Both the position numbers and the translations under genes were made by a program. Below the pieces are notes generated by a model that was not told the origin of the DNA, searched no databases, and saw only the letters and a program-made list of their open reading frames with translations. DNA of 7,634 bases. It comes from Thiotrichaceae bacterium. Its GTDB lineage: Bacteria > Pseudomonadota > Gammaproteobacteria > Thiotrichales > Thiotrichaceae. Within the stretch, counting starts at the first letter, position 1. Every line of letters starts with the position of its first letter. This document shows positions 1 through 7,059 of the stretch, in pieces. Location: the NCBI GenBank assembly GCA_027030285.1, contig JALVFC010000474.1, positions 1 to 7,634 of the forward strand, read 5' to 3'.

Positions 1-1
1 G

Positions 2-106
2 CACATCTGGCGCGGTGAGGACGCAAAAGTCGCCGAAGCCCGCAAAACCTTCCTCACCACCCTCCGGCGCAACACCGCTGCGCTGGAAGGTGCTGATTGT
101 GCATAA
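2..106 (+). CDS. 3' end of an unidentified GC-rich gene (partial)
   Basis: An open frame enters from the left edge and ends at TAA 104-106, giving 34 residues that begin HIWRGEDAKV and end ALEGADCA. The residues are charged and helix-prone. I do not recognise the family from this tail. Its composition is GC-rich, unlike the genes that follow. The last 15 residues match 13 of 15 in a second, isolated tail at 7099-7146. Several codons differ silently between the two (CTG/CTC, TGT/TGC, GCA/GCG), which argues that both tails evolved under coding constraint. A strong hairpin terminator begins 18 bases after the stop. This looks like the chromosomal gene whose 3' end served as the insertion site for the material to the right; that role is inference. 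The frame could be accidental, but the repeated, codon-conserved tail makes this unlikely. Confidence 0.7.
   Translation, partial: HIWRGEDAKVAEARKTFLTTLRRNTAALEGADCA
59..84 (+). repeat. Left copy of 26-bp direct repeat (candidate attL core)
   Basis: These 26 bases recur without mismatch at 7099-7124, 7,040 bases away. The following 22 bases, up to and including the stop codon, match at 14 of 22 positions with no indel. The core lies inside the last codons of the left gene. It contains a 5-base inverted repeat, GCGCA (67-71) and TGCGC (79-83), around 7 bases, a geometry seen at tyrosine-recombinase crossover sites. Recombination at this site is inferred. A duplication or a shared C-terminal tail between paralogues would also give a direct repeat. 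Confidence 0.7.
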
Positions 107-124
107 AAATTCTATCTACCAACA

Positions 125-161
125 AAAAAGCCGTCATACTCTCGCTGCATGACGGCTTTTT
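125..161. terminator. Bidirectional Rho-independent terminator
   Basis: A perfect 13-bp stem (125-137 with 149-161) with an 11-base loop has a GC-rich centre (GCCGTCAT/ATGACGGC) flanked by A-runs on one side and T-runs on the other. It therefore ends in a T-run when read on either strand. It sits between two convergent genes, 18 bases after the plus-strand stop at 106 and about 10 bases after the minus-strand stop at 172, and should serve both. Confidence 0.9.
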
Positions 162-171
162 ATGACTCTCT

Positions 172-2490
172 CTAGAACCGCACTTTCCTGATTGCCTCAT
201 CCAGTGCAGCTTTTGTGCTGGCAAAAACGATAAGCTGATCATCAGCATCTGCTTTACGACGAGTTTCCGTTTCTGTAATAGGGTTAACAATGACCTGACG
301 AGTCAAGCCCTCTTTCTTTAGAAGTTGTCTCAATTCATTTTCGTCAACGATATCATTGCCGAATTGATCATAATATGTTACACGAATTGCTACCAATAGC
401 ACACCTGCACGACGCAACGGCATCAATAGTTCATCAAACGTCTTGTGGCGAAGATGTGCGTTTTGTTTCTGCTTTAAATCAACAATATAGAATTCATTTG
501 CATCATTATATTCCAAAACTTCATTGAGCAATTTTGTTACACCGCGATTGAACAATGTCTGGATTAAGATACCATTCCCCATAGAAACCGTATTCACAAC
601 GGCATTAACACCAATGCGACGCAGATCTTCTTCAAACTCCTTACTATTAACCTGTGCAATGATATACGCCGTCGTTACTGGTGAGTTTACGATAACGGTA
701 TCAGCGTCATTGTTGTTTCTTTGTGTGTCACGCCGCACTGTGTGCTGCTGTTCCTTGCAATATTTTGTCAGTGCCAGTGCCCGCAATAACGTGCGCTCGT
801 CTGCAATGCGTGTTCTATCTTCAGCAAGTAACACAATCGTTTTGGCCAAATGCGCACGGCACTGCTTCAACACATATTCATCCTTGATGTACCCCTTTAC
901 CACACGCACAATGTCACGATGCACAAGTTCAGCAAAGTACTCATTGTTATCGATAGCTTCCTCCGGATTCGGAATAATGCACACAATATCTACATGTTCT
1001 TTTGTAAAATTCTCCTTAACATAGAGAATTTCCTTGATTAAATCAGGTACTCCATCATTCCATCCAGCAATAATAGTATGATTTTTAAAATTAACATTCA
1101 TAAGACCTTTTTGCTTCTTACTTCTTAAATAATATTCAATGAGTTCGGAAAGGGCAAGAAAAATCGTACCAACATAAATAACATAAGCAGAGAATGATAC
1201 CATTAATTTGCCCAATGATGACAGTGGGAACATGCCACCGTCATTACCGGATAAATTGCGAATCAGTATCCAAAAATGCAAATCGTATCGTGTAAGGTCG
1301 AGTAACGCACTTTTGGAGCCAACTTCAGCAAAGAACTGGCGCTCTCCCAACAACAAAAGTTCTACACTGAGAATATACAACAAGATAATTGTCGTGATAA
1401 TCATGATAATGCGTCTGTAGCGCGACCACACGTATGCCAAACCACGCTTTTGCTGCACATAACCATACCACACATACAAAAAAATAGACGCAAAAAGTAC
1501 GCCAACAGCGATAATGACGGTCCGTCCCCAGTTATAGCGAGCGCGATAATGCAGTTCCTGTAAGAGATACTGATTTACTGGAATTGTTGCAAAATATAGA
1601 TCGTTCCATTGTGGGTTTTTCTGAAAGAGTGCAACACTATCACGAATTTTCCGCATGATGAACTTGTCAGAATGTGACAGTCCCGTAACCAGGTTTTTAA
1701 TAAGTTTCTCAGCGCCATAAGATTGTATGCTATTGTTCAGCCCCACAAGAAATGACCAACTCCCCAATGTTTGTTGCGTAGCATCGTCAAAATTTGCAAC
1801 AGATAATTGTTTGATGCGACTGCGCAAGAATGATACTTGTTGTGGTGAAAAGTAGACGACCGGCTGACTCTTTAGTTCTTGCAGTGGCAATGAAAATGTC
1901 ACAAGAAAATCCAACTCACCACTTTTAATCTTTTCGACAAGCGTTGTATAATCAGCTATAACAAAATTGAAGTTCTGTTTATTTGCTGCCAAGAGTGTTG
2001 TTACCGTATCAAAAATTTGGTATGAGTACCCTATTTCACTTGTCACACCAACAGAGATTTTCTCCTTAGCAACACGCTCTTTAAAGAGGTTAAACGGCAA
2101 TGACTCCTTCTCACTGGTGTATATAATCAACTTCTCTTGGAATAACGGCAAAAGCACTTCAATATTTTTGATGCCGCCGTCATTTTTGTGTAGATTCTGC
2201 AACAAAATATTCCGTTGCACAATACCAAAGTCGGCAAAACGTGACTCAAGATTTTTGATATTTTCTTTTGAGCCATCACTCGGAATTGCCACAACGGATA
2301 TATCAGCATTATCGTCGGTTAAAATTTTAGCCAAATTCGTCCCAGCTCTATAATAGTTGCCGCCAATACTTCCTGTAGAGATGACATACGTCTTTTGCAG
2401 TACAGTGCCACTGTTAAAGTAACTCCGCGCAACCACTATGCCGACACCTCCTACAATCAATATTGTAAACCAAATAATGACTTTTCTCAC
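172..2490 (-). CDS. TAXI-type ligand-binding domain fused to a pore-like membrane region and RCK/TrkA domain
   Basis: 772 aa. Residues 4-20 are a signal-anchor helix. Residues about 33-316 resemble the TAXI family of TRAP-transporter solute receptors: STGSIGGNYYRAG at 38-50, then a GSKENIKNLESRFADFGIVQ-like stretch at 73-92 and a GVTSEIG segment at 148-154. Membrane helices follow at about 324-343 and 360-381, then a re-entrant pore-like stretch (403-422) and a last helix (427-450). That block is laid out like a two-helix ion channel with P-loop, but the filter position reads SGNDGG rather than TxGYGD. Residues about 470-760 resemble a cytoplasmic RCK/TrkA-N plus TrkA-C unit (HTIIAGWNDG at 471-480); GWNDG lacks the GxGxxG nucleotide motif. 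The predicted topology fits: binding domain outside, RCK inside. The nearest known logic is the bacterial glutamate-gated channel GluR0, a binding protein fused to a channel, but with a different binding family and an added RCK. The start is GTG at 2490 with no Shine-Dalgarno; a good promoter lies just upstream and the terminator at 125-161 ends the unit. Ligand, ion and gating are unknown. No TRAP membrane subunit is nearby, so a transporter role is unlikely. Confidence 0.82.
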   Translation of the reverse strand: MRKVIIWFTILIVGGVGIVVARSYFNSGTVLQKTYVISTGSIGGNYYRAGTNLAKILTDDNADISVVAIPSDGSKENIKNLESRFADFGIVQRNILLQNLHKNDGGIKNIEVLLPLFQEKLIIYTSEKESLPFNLFKERVAKEKISVGVTSEIGYSYQIFDTVTTLLAANKQNFNFVIADYTTLVEKIKSGELDFLVTFSLPLQELKSQPVVYFSPQQVSFLRSRIKQLSVANFDDATQQTLGSWSFLVGLNNSIQSYGAEKLIKNLVTGLSHSDKFIMRKIRDSVALFQKNPQWNDLYFATIPVNQYLLQELHYRARYNWGRTVIIAVGVLFASIFLYVWYGYVQQKRGLAYVWSRYRRIIMIITTIILLYILSVELLLLGERQFFAEVGSKSALLDLTRYDLHFWILIRNLSGNDGGMFPLSSLGKLMVSFSAYVIYVGTIFLALSELIEYYLRSKKQKGLMNVNFKNHTIIAGWNDGVPDLIKEILYVKENFTKEHVDIVCIIPNPEEAIDNNEYFAELVHRDIVRVVKGYIKDEYVLKQCRAHLAKTIVLLAEDRTRIADERTLLRALALTKYCKEQQHTVRRDTQRNNNDADTVIVNSPVTTAYIIAQVNSKEFEEDLRRIGVNAVVNTVSMGNGILIQTLFNRGVTKLLNEVLEYNDANEFYIVDLKQKQNAHLRHKTFDELLMPLRRAGVLLVAIRVTYYDQFGNDIVDENELRQLLKKEGLTRQVIVNPITETETRRKADADDQLIVFASTKAALDEAIRKVRF

Positions 2491-2502
2491 AATAGAACAA
2501 AT

Positions 2503-2530
2503 GTTATAAAATAAAGCAAAATACTTTCAA
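2503..2530 (-). promoter_or_regulatory. Sigma70-like promoter of the TAXI-channel gene
   Basis: On the minus strand TTGAAA (2530-2525) is followed after 16 bases by TATAAC (2508-2503). Each box has five of six consensus bases. The expected transcription start is near 2496, only a few bases before the GTG at 2490, so the mRNA would be nearly leaderless. That agrees with the lack of a Shine-Dalgarno. The 183-base gap after the 897-aa gene holds no hairpin terminator that I can see, so read-through from upstream is also possible. Confidence 0.6.
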
Positions 2531-2673
2531 CATTTAAACAGCACACTCTCTCTCCTAACAGTTTACCATGTACTTCCTACGCTGCCACACCTACCGTACA
2601 TAAATTACTGTGCATACGAAATGGATGCCAGGAACTCTACGCACACGAGGCTCTTAATATTCTAACTTTCTAA

Positions 2674-5367
2674 CTAATCGTTATATTCAATGTACCGCGA
2701 CCCAAGTGTTGGCAATGTTCCTGTCATCTTTGGAAAAGATGAGGCTTTGGCATCATCACATATTAATTCACCACCAACTTTAATGAGGGATTGGAACCGG
2801 AGGTTCTTTGAATCTGAGATGTCGAGAGAGCCTCCAACTTCTTTCAATTCTTTCAACGGCTCTACAGCCACATGCTCATCAGTATTCTCTTTTTCCCCCA
2901 CATTACGCATATACACATTCCCATCGACTTTGGTCAGTCTCGGGAGAGAGGTATTTTCGGCGTCATTCATTATCAAATCGCCTTTGATTTCAGTTAATGA
3001 CTCAAACTGGAGGTTCTTTGAGCCTGAGATGTCGAGAGAGCCCTCAATAACGTCTAGATTTGTATACTTTACGCTACCATTTTCATTGTTCTTGGATTGA
3101 TCGCGCAGCGAGGACTTCCATATCCCATTGAATGCGAAACTGTCGTTTTTTGTTGGTGCTATCTCATAAGTAAAGATTGTCCACTTTTTGCGCTCTTCTT
3201 TGGAAACATTACGCAAATGATTAATCTTGTCCTCAGATTCAATATGTAAAACCTTCCTTAATTTCAAGTCAATGTCTTTTAAAAAAGCCAAAGACATGGA
3301 GCTTATTTGATCATCGCCACCCACATTATCAACTCGCCTATCAACAGATACGCCGTTGGAATTCAAATTTAGGTAATTCTGAAAAAAAGCTGATTTGGTC
3401 ATGAATAATGCGAATGATGCAAAAATAAAAGTCAATGTAAACCACGTCCAAAAAATGATTTTTAACGAAAATTTGGCAAAAAATACCCGCGTTTTTCTGT
3501 ACTTTTTTGCGATAGGCAACCAATCTACCCTGTTTACCCCGAATCGTTCCATCATAATGATGCGCGCCAAACCGTTCAGATACCGCCAACCACTTTTGAG
3601 AATTGCCAAAAATACGACAAACATCCATGGCCCAATAGCAACAAGCAACACCGACTCCGCAGCCAGCAGAAACAAGCTACTGTTCTCCACAAAAGTTAGA
3701 ATACGGTTTGTTATGAAATCTAATCCCGGGTAGATATAATCCTGATTAGTATACAACTCAAAAAGCACCAAGGCACTGAAAAACAGGGACGCCATCGCAA
3801 GCAAAATGTTACGCTGACGTTCCAGGTTATTTTCAATCTTCTCCAGTTTCAACTTTTCCCTATCATCACAATGTCTAGCGTAATCATTACGAGTTTCCAG
3901 AATCCGCCTCTCATAGTCCATCCAGTTCCTCCCGCCACTGTCGTATAATGCTTGAAATGAATTTGGAGGTCCAGGCGGCTGCCTCTTGCCATCTCCAAAC
4001 AAGCGCCAAAAAACGCTTATGTACTCCACCGTTCCCTTGGCAGAGATTTGATCCAGATGATCATCACTCAGTAGCTCAATATCAATGTTCTTATACATGT
4101 TCTCAATAAATTCTTCCTTCCATGATTCATCATCGTCACTTACAATACGCTGTGGCATCAATATATTATCATCATTATAGGGATGGAATCGATTGATATG
4201 CAATTTTAGAATGTGACAAATTTTGGTATAGACATGTCCGACAGTGCTCTTACAGTCATCATCTGAAAGACCGGAAGGAGATTTCAATGTAATTGCAATC
4301 TCACCATCTCTCTTCAAAACAAAGGAAGCATCTACACCATCAACGCGACTTTCTCTATCTATAAATATATTCTTGATTTTGAATATATTCCTAATCTTTT
4401 TGAATATAGTTTTTTTGTATCGCTGAATTTTCTTCCAATCATTCTTGAATAATTTTTCCTCTTCTGGCCTATTTTCTGCAACTTTTGACTTTTCTTCTGC
4501 AAAGAGGGTAACTGCTGTAATGCCAAAAAATGCAACCAGGAACGCAGACCTCATAAACAACTCCCAATTACCATCCGATGTCAATAGTATCAAATAGAAA
4601 AGCACAGAAAATACACTACCAGATAGTGCAGTTATCAAAATCCTCCACGATACTGACAATGTCGGCACCACCACATACATTATAAGGTTCCCTTTAGAAA
4701 AGTTATGTATAGAATACACAACAAGTGTAAGCGCCATAAAGATGATGATTACATATAGCCAAACTAACGGATCCGGAATAAGCAATGTTATCACCAATAA
4801 GATAAGGGTTCCCCATGTAGTTATAGAGACGATGCTATCTCCCCTTATTTGAGAACAAGCACTGAAGCCACATTCAATTCTCTCCGCTAATTCTAATCTA
4901 TCTTGTTGTAATTCTCCTTGCTCTGGTTTCTCTGTCAATGTAATAACCACCCGATAGTATGAAAAGAGGTGCCAAATCTTTTTAAAAAATGAGTCCGCTT
5001 CACTTCTGTTACTAACCCACTTCTCAACTAGCCCTTCCCTGTTTCCATCTTTTTTGTCACTAAAAAGATCGCTTATGTGGTTTAAATTGAATAGTCCTCT
5101 CGGGGTTGGCACCCATGCTTTAAATCTTCTTTCACTTTCATTATTGTTAGATTGCTCTTGACCATCACCTTGATTGAACGATTCCTCCAAATCTAACATA
5201 CATTTCTCAAGACATGCGGATAATCTTAATTTAAGACCATTGATAATGTGAGTCACTTCAATGTCATTCAGCACTTTGGAACGTCTATGGATCATACTTT
5301 CTTGCAGTTCTATCAAAATCAATAAAAAACCGCTTCCAAAGACCACACGAAACCGCGCAGCCACCAC
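2674..5367 (-). CDS. Large polytopic membrane protein with C-terminal receptor-L/LRR-like repeats
   Basis: 897 aa; I do not recognise the full-length family. A polar N-terminal part (about 30-178) is followed by four or five membrane helices within 180-290. Next comes a cytoplasmic part (291-519) that begins very basic (KKIQRYKKTIFKKIRNIFKIK region, 312-332) and ends in a charged, probably helical stretch (484-519). Helices follow at about 520-540, 564-590 and 635-656. The segment between the last two is basic, so the C-terminal 240 residues should face outside. Residues 765-897 carry two copies of a repeat spaced 70 residues apart, with GSLDIS at 776 and 846, SKNL at 782 and 852, then G-D/E-LI. 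This pattern resembles receptor-L/leucine-rich-repeat folds. The GTG at 5367 is followed directly by another GTG. A later ATG at 5295 (residue 25, MIHRRSK) is a plausible alternative start; neither has a clear Shine-Dalgarno. The gene follows the 81-aa gene after 26 bases and is probably co-transcribed with it. A surface receptor or adhesin-like sensor is a guess from topology only. Parts are very AT-rich (around 4381-4440). Confidence 0.8.
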   Translation of the reverse strand: MVAARFRVVFGSGFLLILIELQESMIHRRSKVLNDIEVTHIINGLKLRLSACLEKCMLDLEESFNQGDGQEQSNNNESERRFKAWVPTPRGLFNLNHISDLFSDKKDGNREGLVEKWVSNRSEADSFFKKIWHLFSYYRVVITLTEKPEQGELQQDRLELAERIECGFSACSQIRGDSIVSITTWGTLILLVITLLIPDPLVWLYVIIIFMALTLVVYSIHNFSKGNLIMYVVVPTLSVSWRILITALSGSVFSVLFYLILLTSDGNWELFMRSAFLVAFFGITAVTLFAEEKSKVAENRPEEEKLFKNDWKKIQRYKKTIFKKIRNIFKIKNIFIDRESRVDGVDASFVLKRDGEIAITLKSPSGLSDDDCKSTVGHVYTKICHILKLHINRFHPYNDDNILMPQRIVSDDDESWKEEFIENMYKNIDIELLSDDHLDQISAKGTVEYISVFWRLFGDGKRQPPGPPNSFQALYDSGGRNWMDYERRILETRNDYARHCDDREKLKLEKIENNLERQRNILLAMASLFFSALVLFELYTNQDYIYPGLDFITNRILTFVENSSLFLLAAESVLLVAIGPWMFVVFLAILKSGWRYLNGLARIIMMERFGVNRVDWLPIAKKYRKTRVFFAKFSLKIIFWTWFTLTFIFASFALFMTKSAFFQNYLNLNSNGVSVDRRVDNVGGDDQISSMSLAFLKDIDLKLRKVLHIESEDKINHLRNVSKEERKKWTIFTYEIAPTKNDSFAFNGIWKSSLRDQSKNNENGSVKYTNLDVIEGSLDISGSKNLQFESLTEIKGDLIMNDAENTSLPRLTKVDGNVYMRNVGEKENTDEHVAVEPLKELKEVGGSLDISDSKNLRFQSLIKVGGELICDDAKASSFPKMTGTLPTLGSRYIEYND
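2799..2832 (-). repeat. Internal coding repeat, downstream copy
   Basis: These 34 bases match 3009-3042 with two mismatches. They encode the second GSLDIS-SKNL segment of the C-terminal domain of the large membrane protein. The offset is exactly 210 bases (70 codons). Confidence 0.85.
3009..3042 (-). repeat. Internal coding repeat, upstream copy
   Basis: Partner of 2799-2832 (32 of 34 bases identical). It encodes the first GSLDIS-SKNL segment. Near-identity at DNA level inside otherwise diverged repeat units suggests recent duplication, gene conversion or strong constraint. Confidence 0.85.
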
Positions 5368-5393
5368 AGAAACGATAATCTTTTATTTTCTCT

Positions 5394-5639
5394 CTATTTT
5401 TCCCGCGCTTGAAGGTCAATTCTACCATTATCAATAATTAGACCCCTTACGCTATTGGGAGCAAGTTGATTGTCGTCCTTACCAAGTAAATAATCACCTG
5501 CCTTACGCATATCCTCACCCAAACCTGGAACGATAGCAACAACCACGACCAAAGCAACGAGAGCCGCAGCTGTCACAGCTAGTACAATTAATATAAAGGC
5601 AACAGCAGCGCCAGGCGTCAAACCAAGCAACACTAACAT
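5394..5639 (-). CDS. Small hydrophobic membrane protein, 81 aa
   Basis: The first 40 residues are almost wholly hydrophobic and rich in Ala and Val (about 10-38 form one long membrane helix, or residues 1-8 add a short one). A polar tail of about 40 residues begins GEDMRKAGDY. I do not recognise a family. The ATG at 5639 overlaps the stop of the preceding 130-aa gene by seven bases (ATGTTAG), so translation is probably coupled to that gene. The large membrane protein gene starts 26 bases after this one ends. Position and size suggest an accessory subunit of one of its membrane neighbours, which is inference. The alternative that it is not translated is weakened by the neat stop/start overlap. 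Confidence 0.7.
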   Translation of the reverse strand: MLVLLGLTPGAAVAFILIVLAVTAAALVALVVVVAIVPGLGEDMRKAGDYLLGKDDNQLAPNSVRGLIIDNGRIDLQAREK

Positions 5640-6025
5640 AGGTTTTTTGTTTTTAAACGACTTTTTATTTCATCAAATAGGGTTTCAGCATCACTGTTAG
5701 AGATAGTCTTTGTGTCACCGCCAGATGTTCTAATACGAAGCTCATACGTACCACCTTTCCACAGAAAATACGCTATAAGAGCACTAACAAACCCAAGCAC
5801 AACAAGACCGTTGTCCCCACTCCAAAACAATACAGCTGCAATTAGTGCCGCCAACAAGGCATACAGCCCAAAACGCCTATGTCCATATCGTACAGAAGAT
5901 ATGTGATTCAACGGGAAATAGAAACTATCGCTACCCGTTGATATGCCAAAAAACTTTTCCTCATAATTCCCATATACCGCATCATCAGAAACAGCAATTC
6001 CACAAATTGTCTTTTTCCCTTCCAT
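5633..6025 (-). CDS. Two-helix membrane protein resembling DUF6232 / split PH-like domain
   Basis: 130 aa. A beta-rich N-terminal half ends in FPLNHISSVRYGHRR (37-51). A membrane hairpin follows (about 53-69 and 73-90), and then a beta/alpha C-terminal part (TYELRIRTSGGDTKTIS, then helix SDAETLFDEIKSRL at 111-124). A PH-like fold interrupted by a two-helix hairpin is the layout I associate with DUF6232-type proteins. The match is from memory of the pattern, so it is tentative. Function of that family is not established. A candidate promoter lies 35-63 bases before the ATG. The gene overlaps the next one by seven bases. It is 84 bases downstream of the lipoprotein gene with no terminator between, so it may also be read from the distal promoter at 6991-7020. 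Confidence 0.78.
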   Translation of the reverse strand: MEGKKTICGIAVSDDAVYGNYEEKFFGISTGSDSFYFPLNHISSVRYGHRRFGLYALLAALIAAVLFWSGDNGLVVLGFVSALIAYFLWKGGTYELRIRTSGGDTKTISNSDAETLFDEIKSRLKTKNLC

Positions 6026-6059
6026 GCTAATTATTCGCCAAATCTATTAACCTGCTTAA

Positions 6060-6088
6060 ATGATACACCTATTTTCTAACTTTCGCAA
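6060..6088 (-). promoter_or_regulatory. Candidate internal promoter before the 130-aa gene
   Basis: On the minus strand TTGCGA (6088-6083) and TATCAT (6065-6060) are separated by 17 bases. The -10 box has five of six consensus bases and the -35 box four of six. It would start transcripts near 6053, about 28 bases before the ATG. It would let the three downstream membrane genes be expressed independently of the switchable promoter of the lipoprotein gene. Confidence 0.45.
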
Positions 6089-6109
6089 GCGCTCGTTCTA
6101 TCACAAGCT

Positions 6110-6931
6110 TTAACCTGCTAACTCTTTCTCCAATGGCAGTGGTGATGACTTTTCCCACTTAACTTTACTTAGGTTAATACCAAATTCTCGCACAAATTCT
6201 CCCCTCTTTTGAAATTTTTCTGTGGAATCCATGAAATTATTCGGTTGTTTCAAAATCCAACTGCCTCCGAAATCATTATAAACAAGCTCCGTTAGTTGAT
6301 TGCCATTCGTAATCTTCCACTCCGCAAAACGTGCCTCCCCATCTTTCACACCAATAAATTGAAATTGCTTATCATGAAAGTGCCTGCAGAAGGACTCGCC
6401 ACATTCTTCTTTCCTCACGGCATCACCATAAAGTTCATGAGTAATAATTCCCTCACCCATGCCAACAATTGTTAAATCAATATAAACAGACTTTCCGGTT
6501 TCCTTTTTGATCAACAAAGGACCCTCACCGGAAAAATCTCCGCAACCGTAGAAACTGGATTGCACAACAAAATAATCACTATAATCAATAAGTGGCTCTG
6601 AGTATTTAACAGAAATATTGGGCGTATTCCCAGATCGCTGTGAAGCATCACAATCAGCATTAGTGCTCTTTAGGGTATATCGGTATCCTTCATATGTATA
6701 CGTAAGGTCCCCATTCACATTAATTTCTGGTTTCTCTGGAGACTCTGCACTTTCTTCTTCTTTTGCATTTTCTTTGGATTCATTTGACCACGCCTCTGTA
6801 ATACTCACCTGTTCTGTCGCATTGACTTTGTCTAATTTGCTATTATCATCTTTTGAGCAACCAGATAAAACAACCAACACCAACAGCATCGGAATTATAA
6901 CTGTCACTTTTTTAGGAAATTTTTTGAACAT
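6110..6931 (-). CDS. Predicted lipoprotein, function unknown, 273 aa
   Basis: The N-terminus is a typical lipoprotein signal: basic MFKKFPKK, a hydrophobic core (9-22), then the lipobox LSGC with lipidated Cys25. Residues 26-70 form a low-complexity, acidic, Ser/Glu/Lys-rich linker that would hold the globular part away from the membrane. The rest (about 73-273) looks like a mixed beta-rich domain, beginning GDLTYTYEGYRYTLKS. It has four cysteines, at 94, 130, 177 and 182, which could form two disulfides outside the cytoplasm. I do not recognise a family. The ATG at 6931 has no Shine-Dalgarno but is placed correctly for the signal peptide. It is the first gene after the promoter at 6991-7020 with the nine-G spacer, so it is the gene most likely to vary in expression. 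No terminator separates it from the 130-aa gene. Confidence 0.85.
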   Translation of the reverse strand: MFKKFPKKVTVIIPMLLVLVVLSGCSKDDNSKLDKVNATEQVSITEAWSNESKENAKEEESAESPEKPEINVNGDLTYTYEGYRYTLKSTNADCDASQRSGNTPNISVKYSEPLIDYSDYFVVQSSFYGCGDFSGEGPLLIKKETGKSVYIDLTIVGMGEGIITHELYGDAVRKEECGESFCRHFHDKQFQFIGVKDGEARFAEWKITNGNQLTELVYNDFGGSWILKQPNNFMDSTEKFQKRGEFVREFGINLSKVKWEKSSPLPLEKELAG

Positions 6932-6990
6932 ATTCTGGATGTTAAAGTTATCTAGACGCTTAAAAAATTAGTTTAAAGCCACTTACCACT

Positions 6991-7020
6991 ATTCTACCCC
7001 CCCCCGAGACGGTTTGTCAA
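6991..7020 (-). promoter_or_regulatory. Candidate phase-variable promoter of the lipoprotein operon
   Basis: On the minus strand a perfect -35 box TTGACA (7020-7015) is followed after 18 bases by the -10 box TAGAAT (6996-6991, five of six consensus). The spacer consists of nine mixed bases and then nine consecutive G. Gain or loss of one G would change the spacer to 19 or 17. Sigma70 promoters work best near 17, so slippage should change promoter strength. The expected start is near 6984, giving a leader of about 53 bases. The boxes are clear; the switching is inferred from the architecture. Confidence 0.72.
6997..7005. repeat. Nine-base C/G homopolymer in promoter spacer
   Basis: A run of nine C on the plus strand (G on the transcribed minus strand). 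I see no comparable C or G run elsewhere in the window. It lies exactly between the promoter boxes at 6991-6996 and 7015-7020, where slipped-strand mispairing would alter their spacing. Confidence 0.9.
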
Positions 7021-7059
7021 ATTTTAATCTGTAGCAACTAACAATTCACATATACGACT

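Noticed and set aside
54..290. Minus-strand 78-aa open frame across the left terminator
   Set aside because: It runs antisense to the left gene, through the terminator, and out of frame into the 3' end of the 772-aa gene; the protein looks like random translation.
524..2353. Several plus-strand open frames opposite the 772-aa gene
   Set aside because: They are antisense shadows of a well-supported coding frame, with low-complexity Ser/Thr/Cys-rich translations and no domain pattern.
172..2490. Calling this gene simply a TRAP transporter receptor or simply a TrkA/K+ channel protein
   Set aside because: Both partial matches are real but lie in one continuous frame; either label alone would hide the fusion, and the K+ filter motif is missing.
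2640..2673. Possible terminator or regulatory repeat (GTTAGAA twice in tandem) after the 897-aa gene
   Set aside because: No GC-rich stem and no T-run follow. A shared 11-base motif with 6075-6086 is short enough to be chance in AT-rich DNA.
5293..5295. ATG at 5295 as the definite start of the large membrane protein
   Set aside because: Plausible, but the AAGAAAG before it is too close to the ATG for a normal Shine-Dalgarno; the start was left at 5367 and flagged as uncertain.
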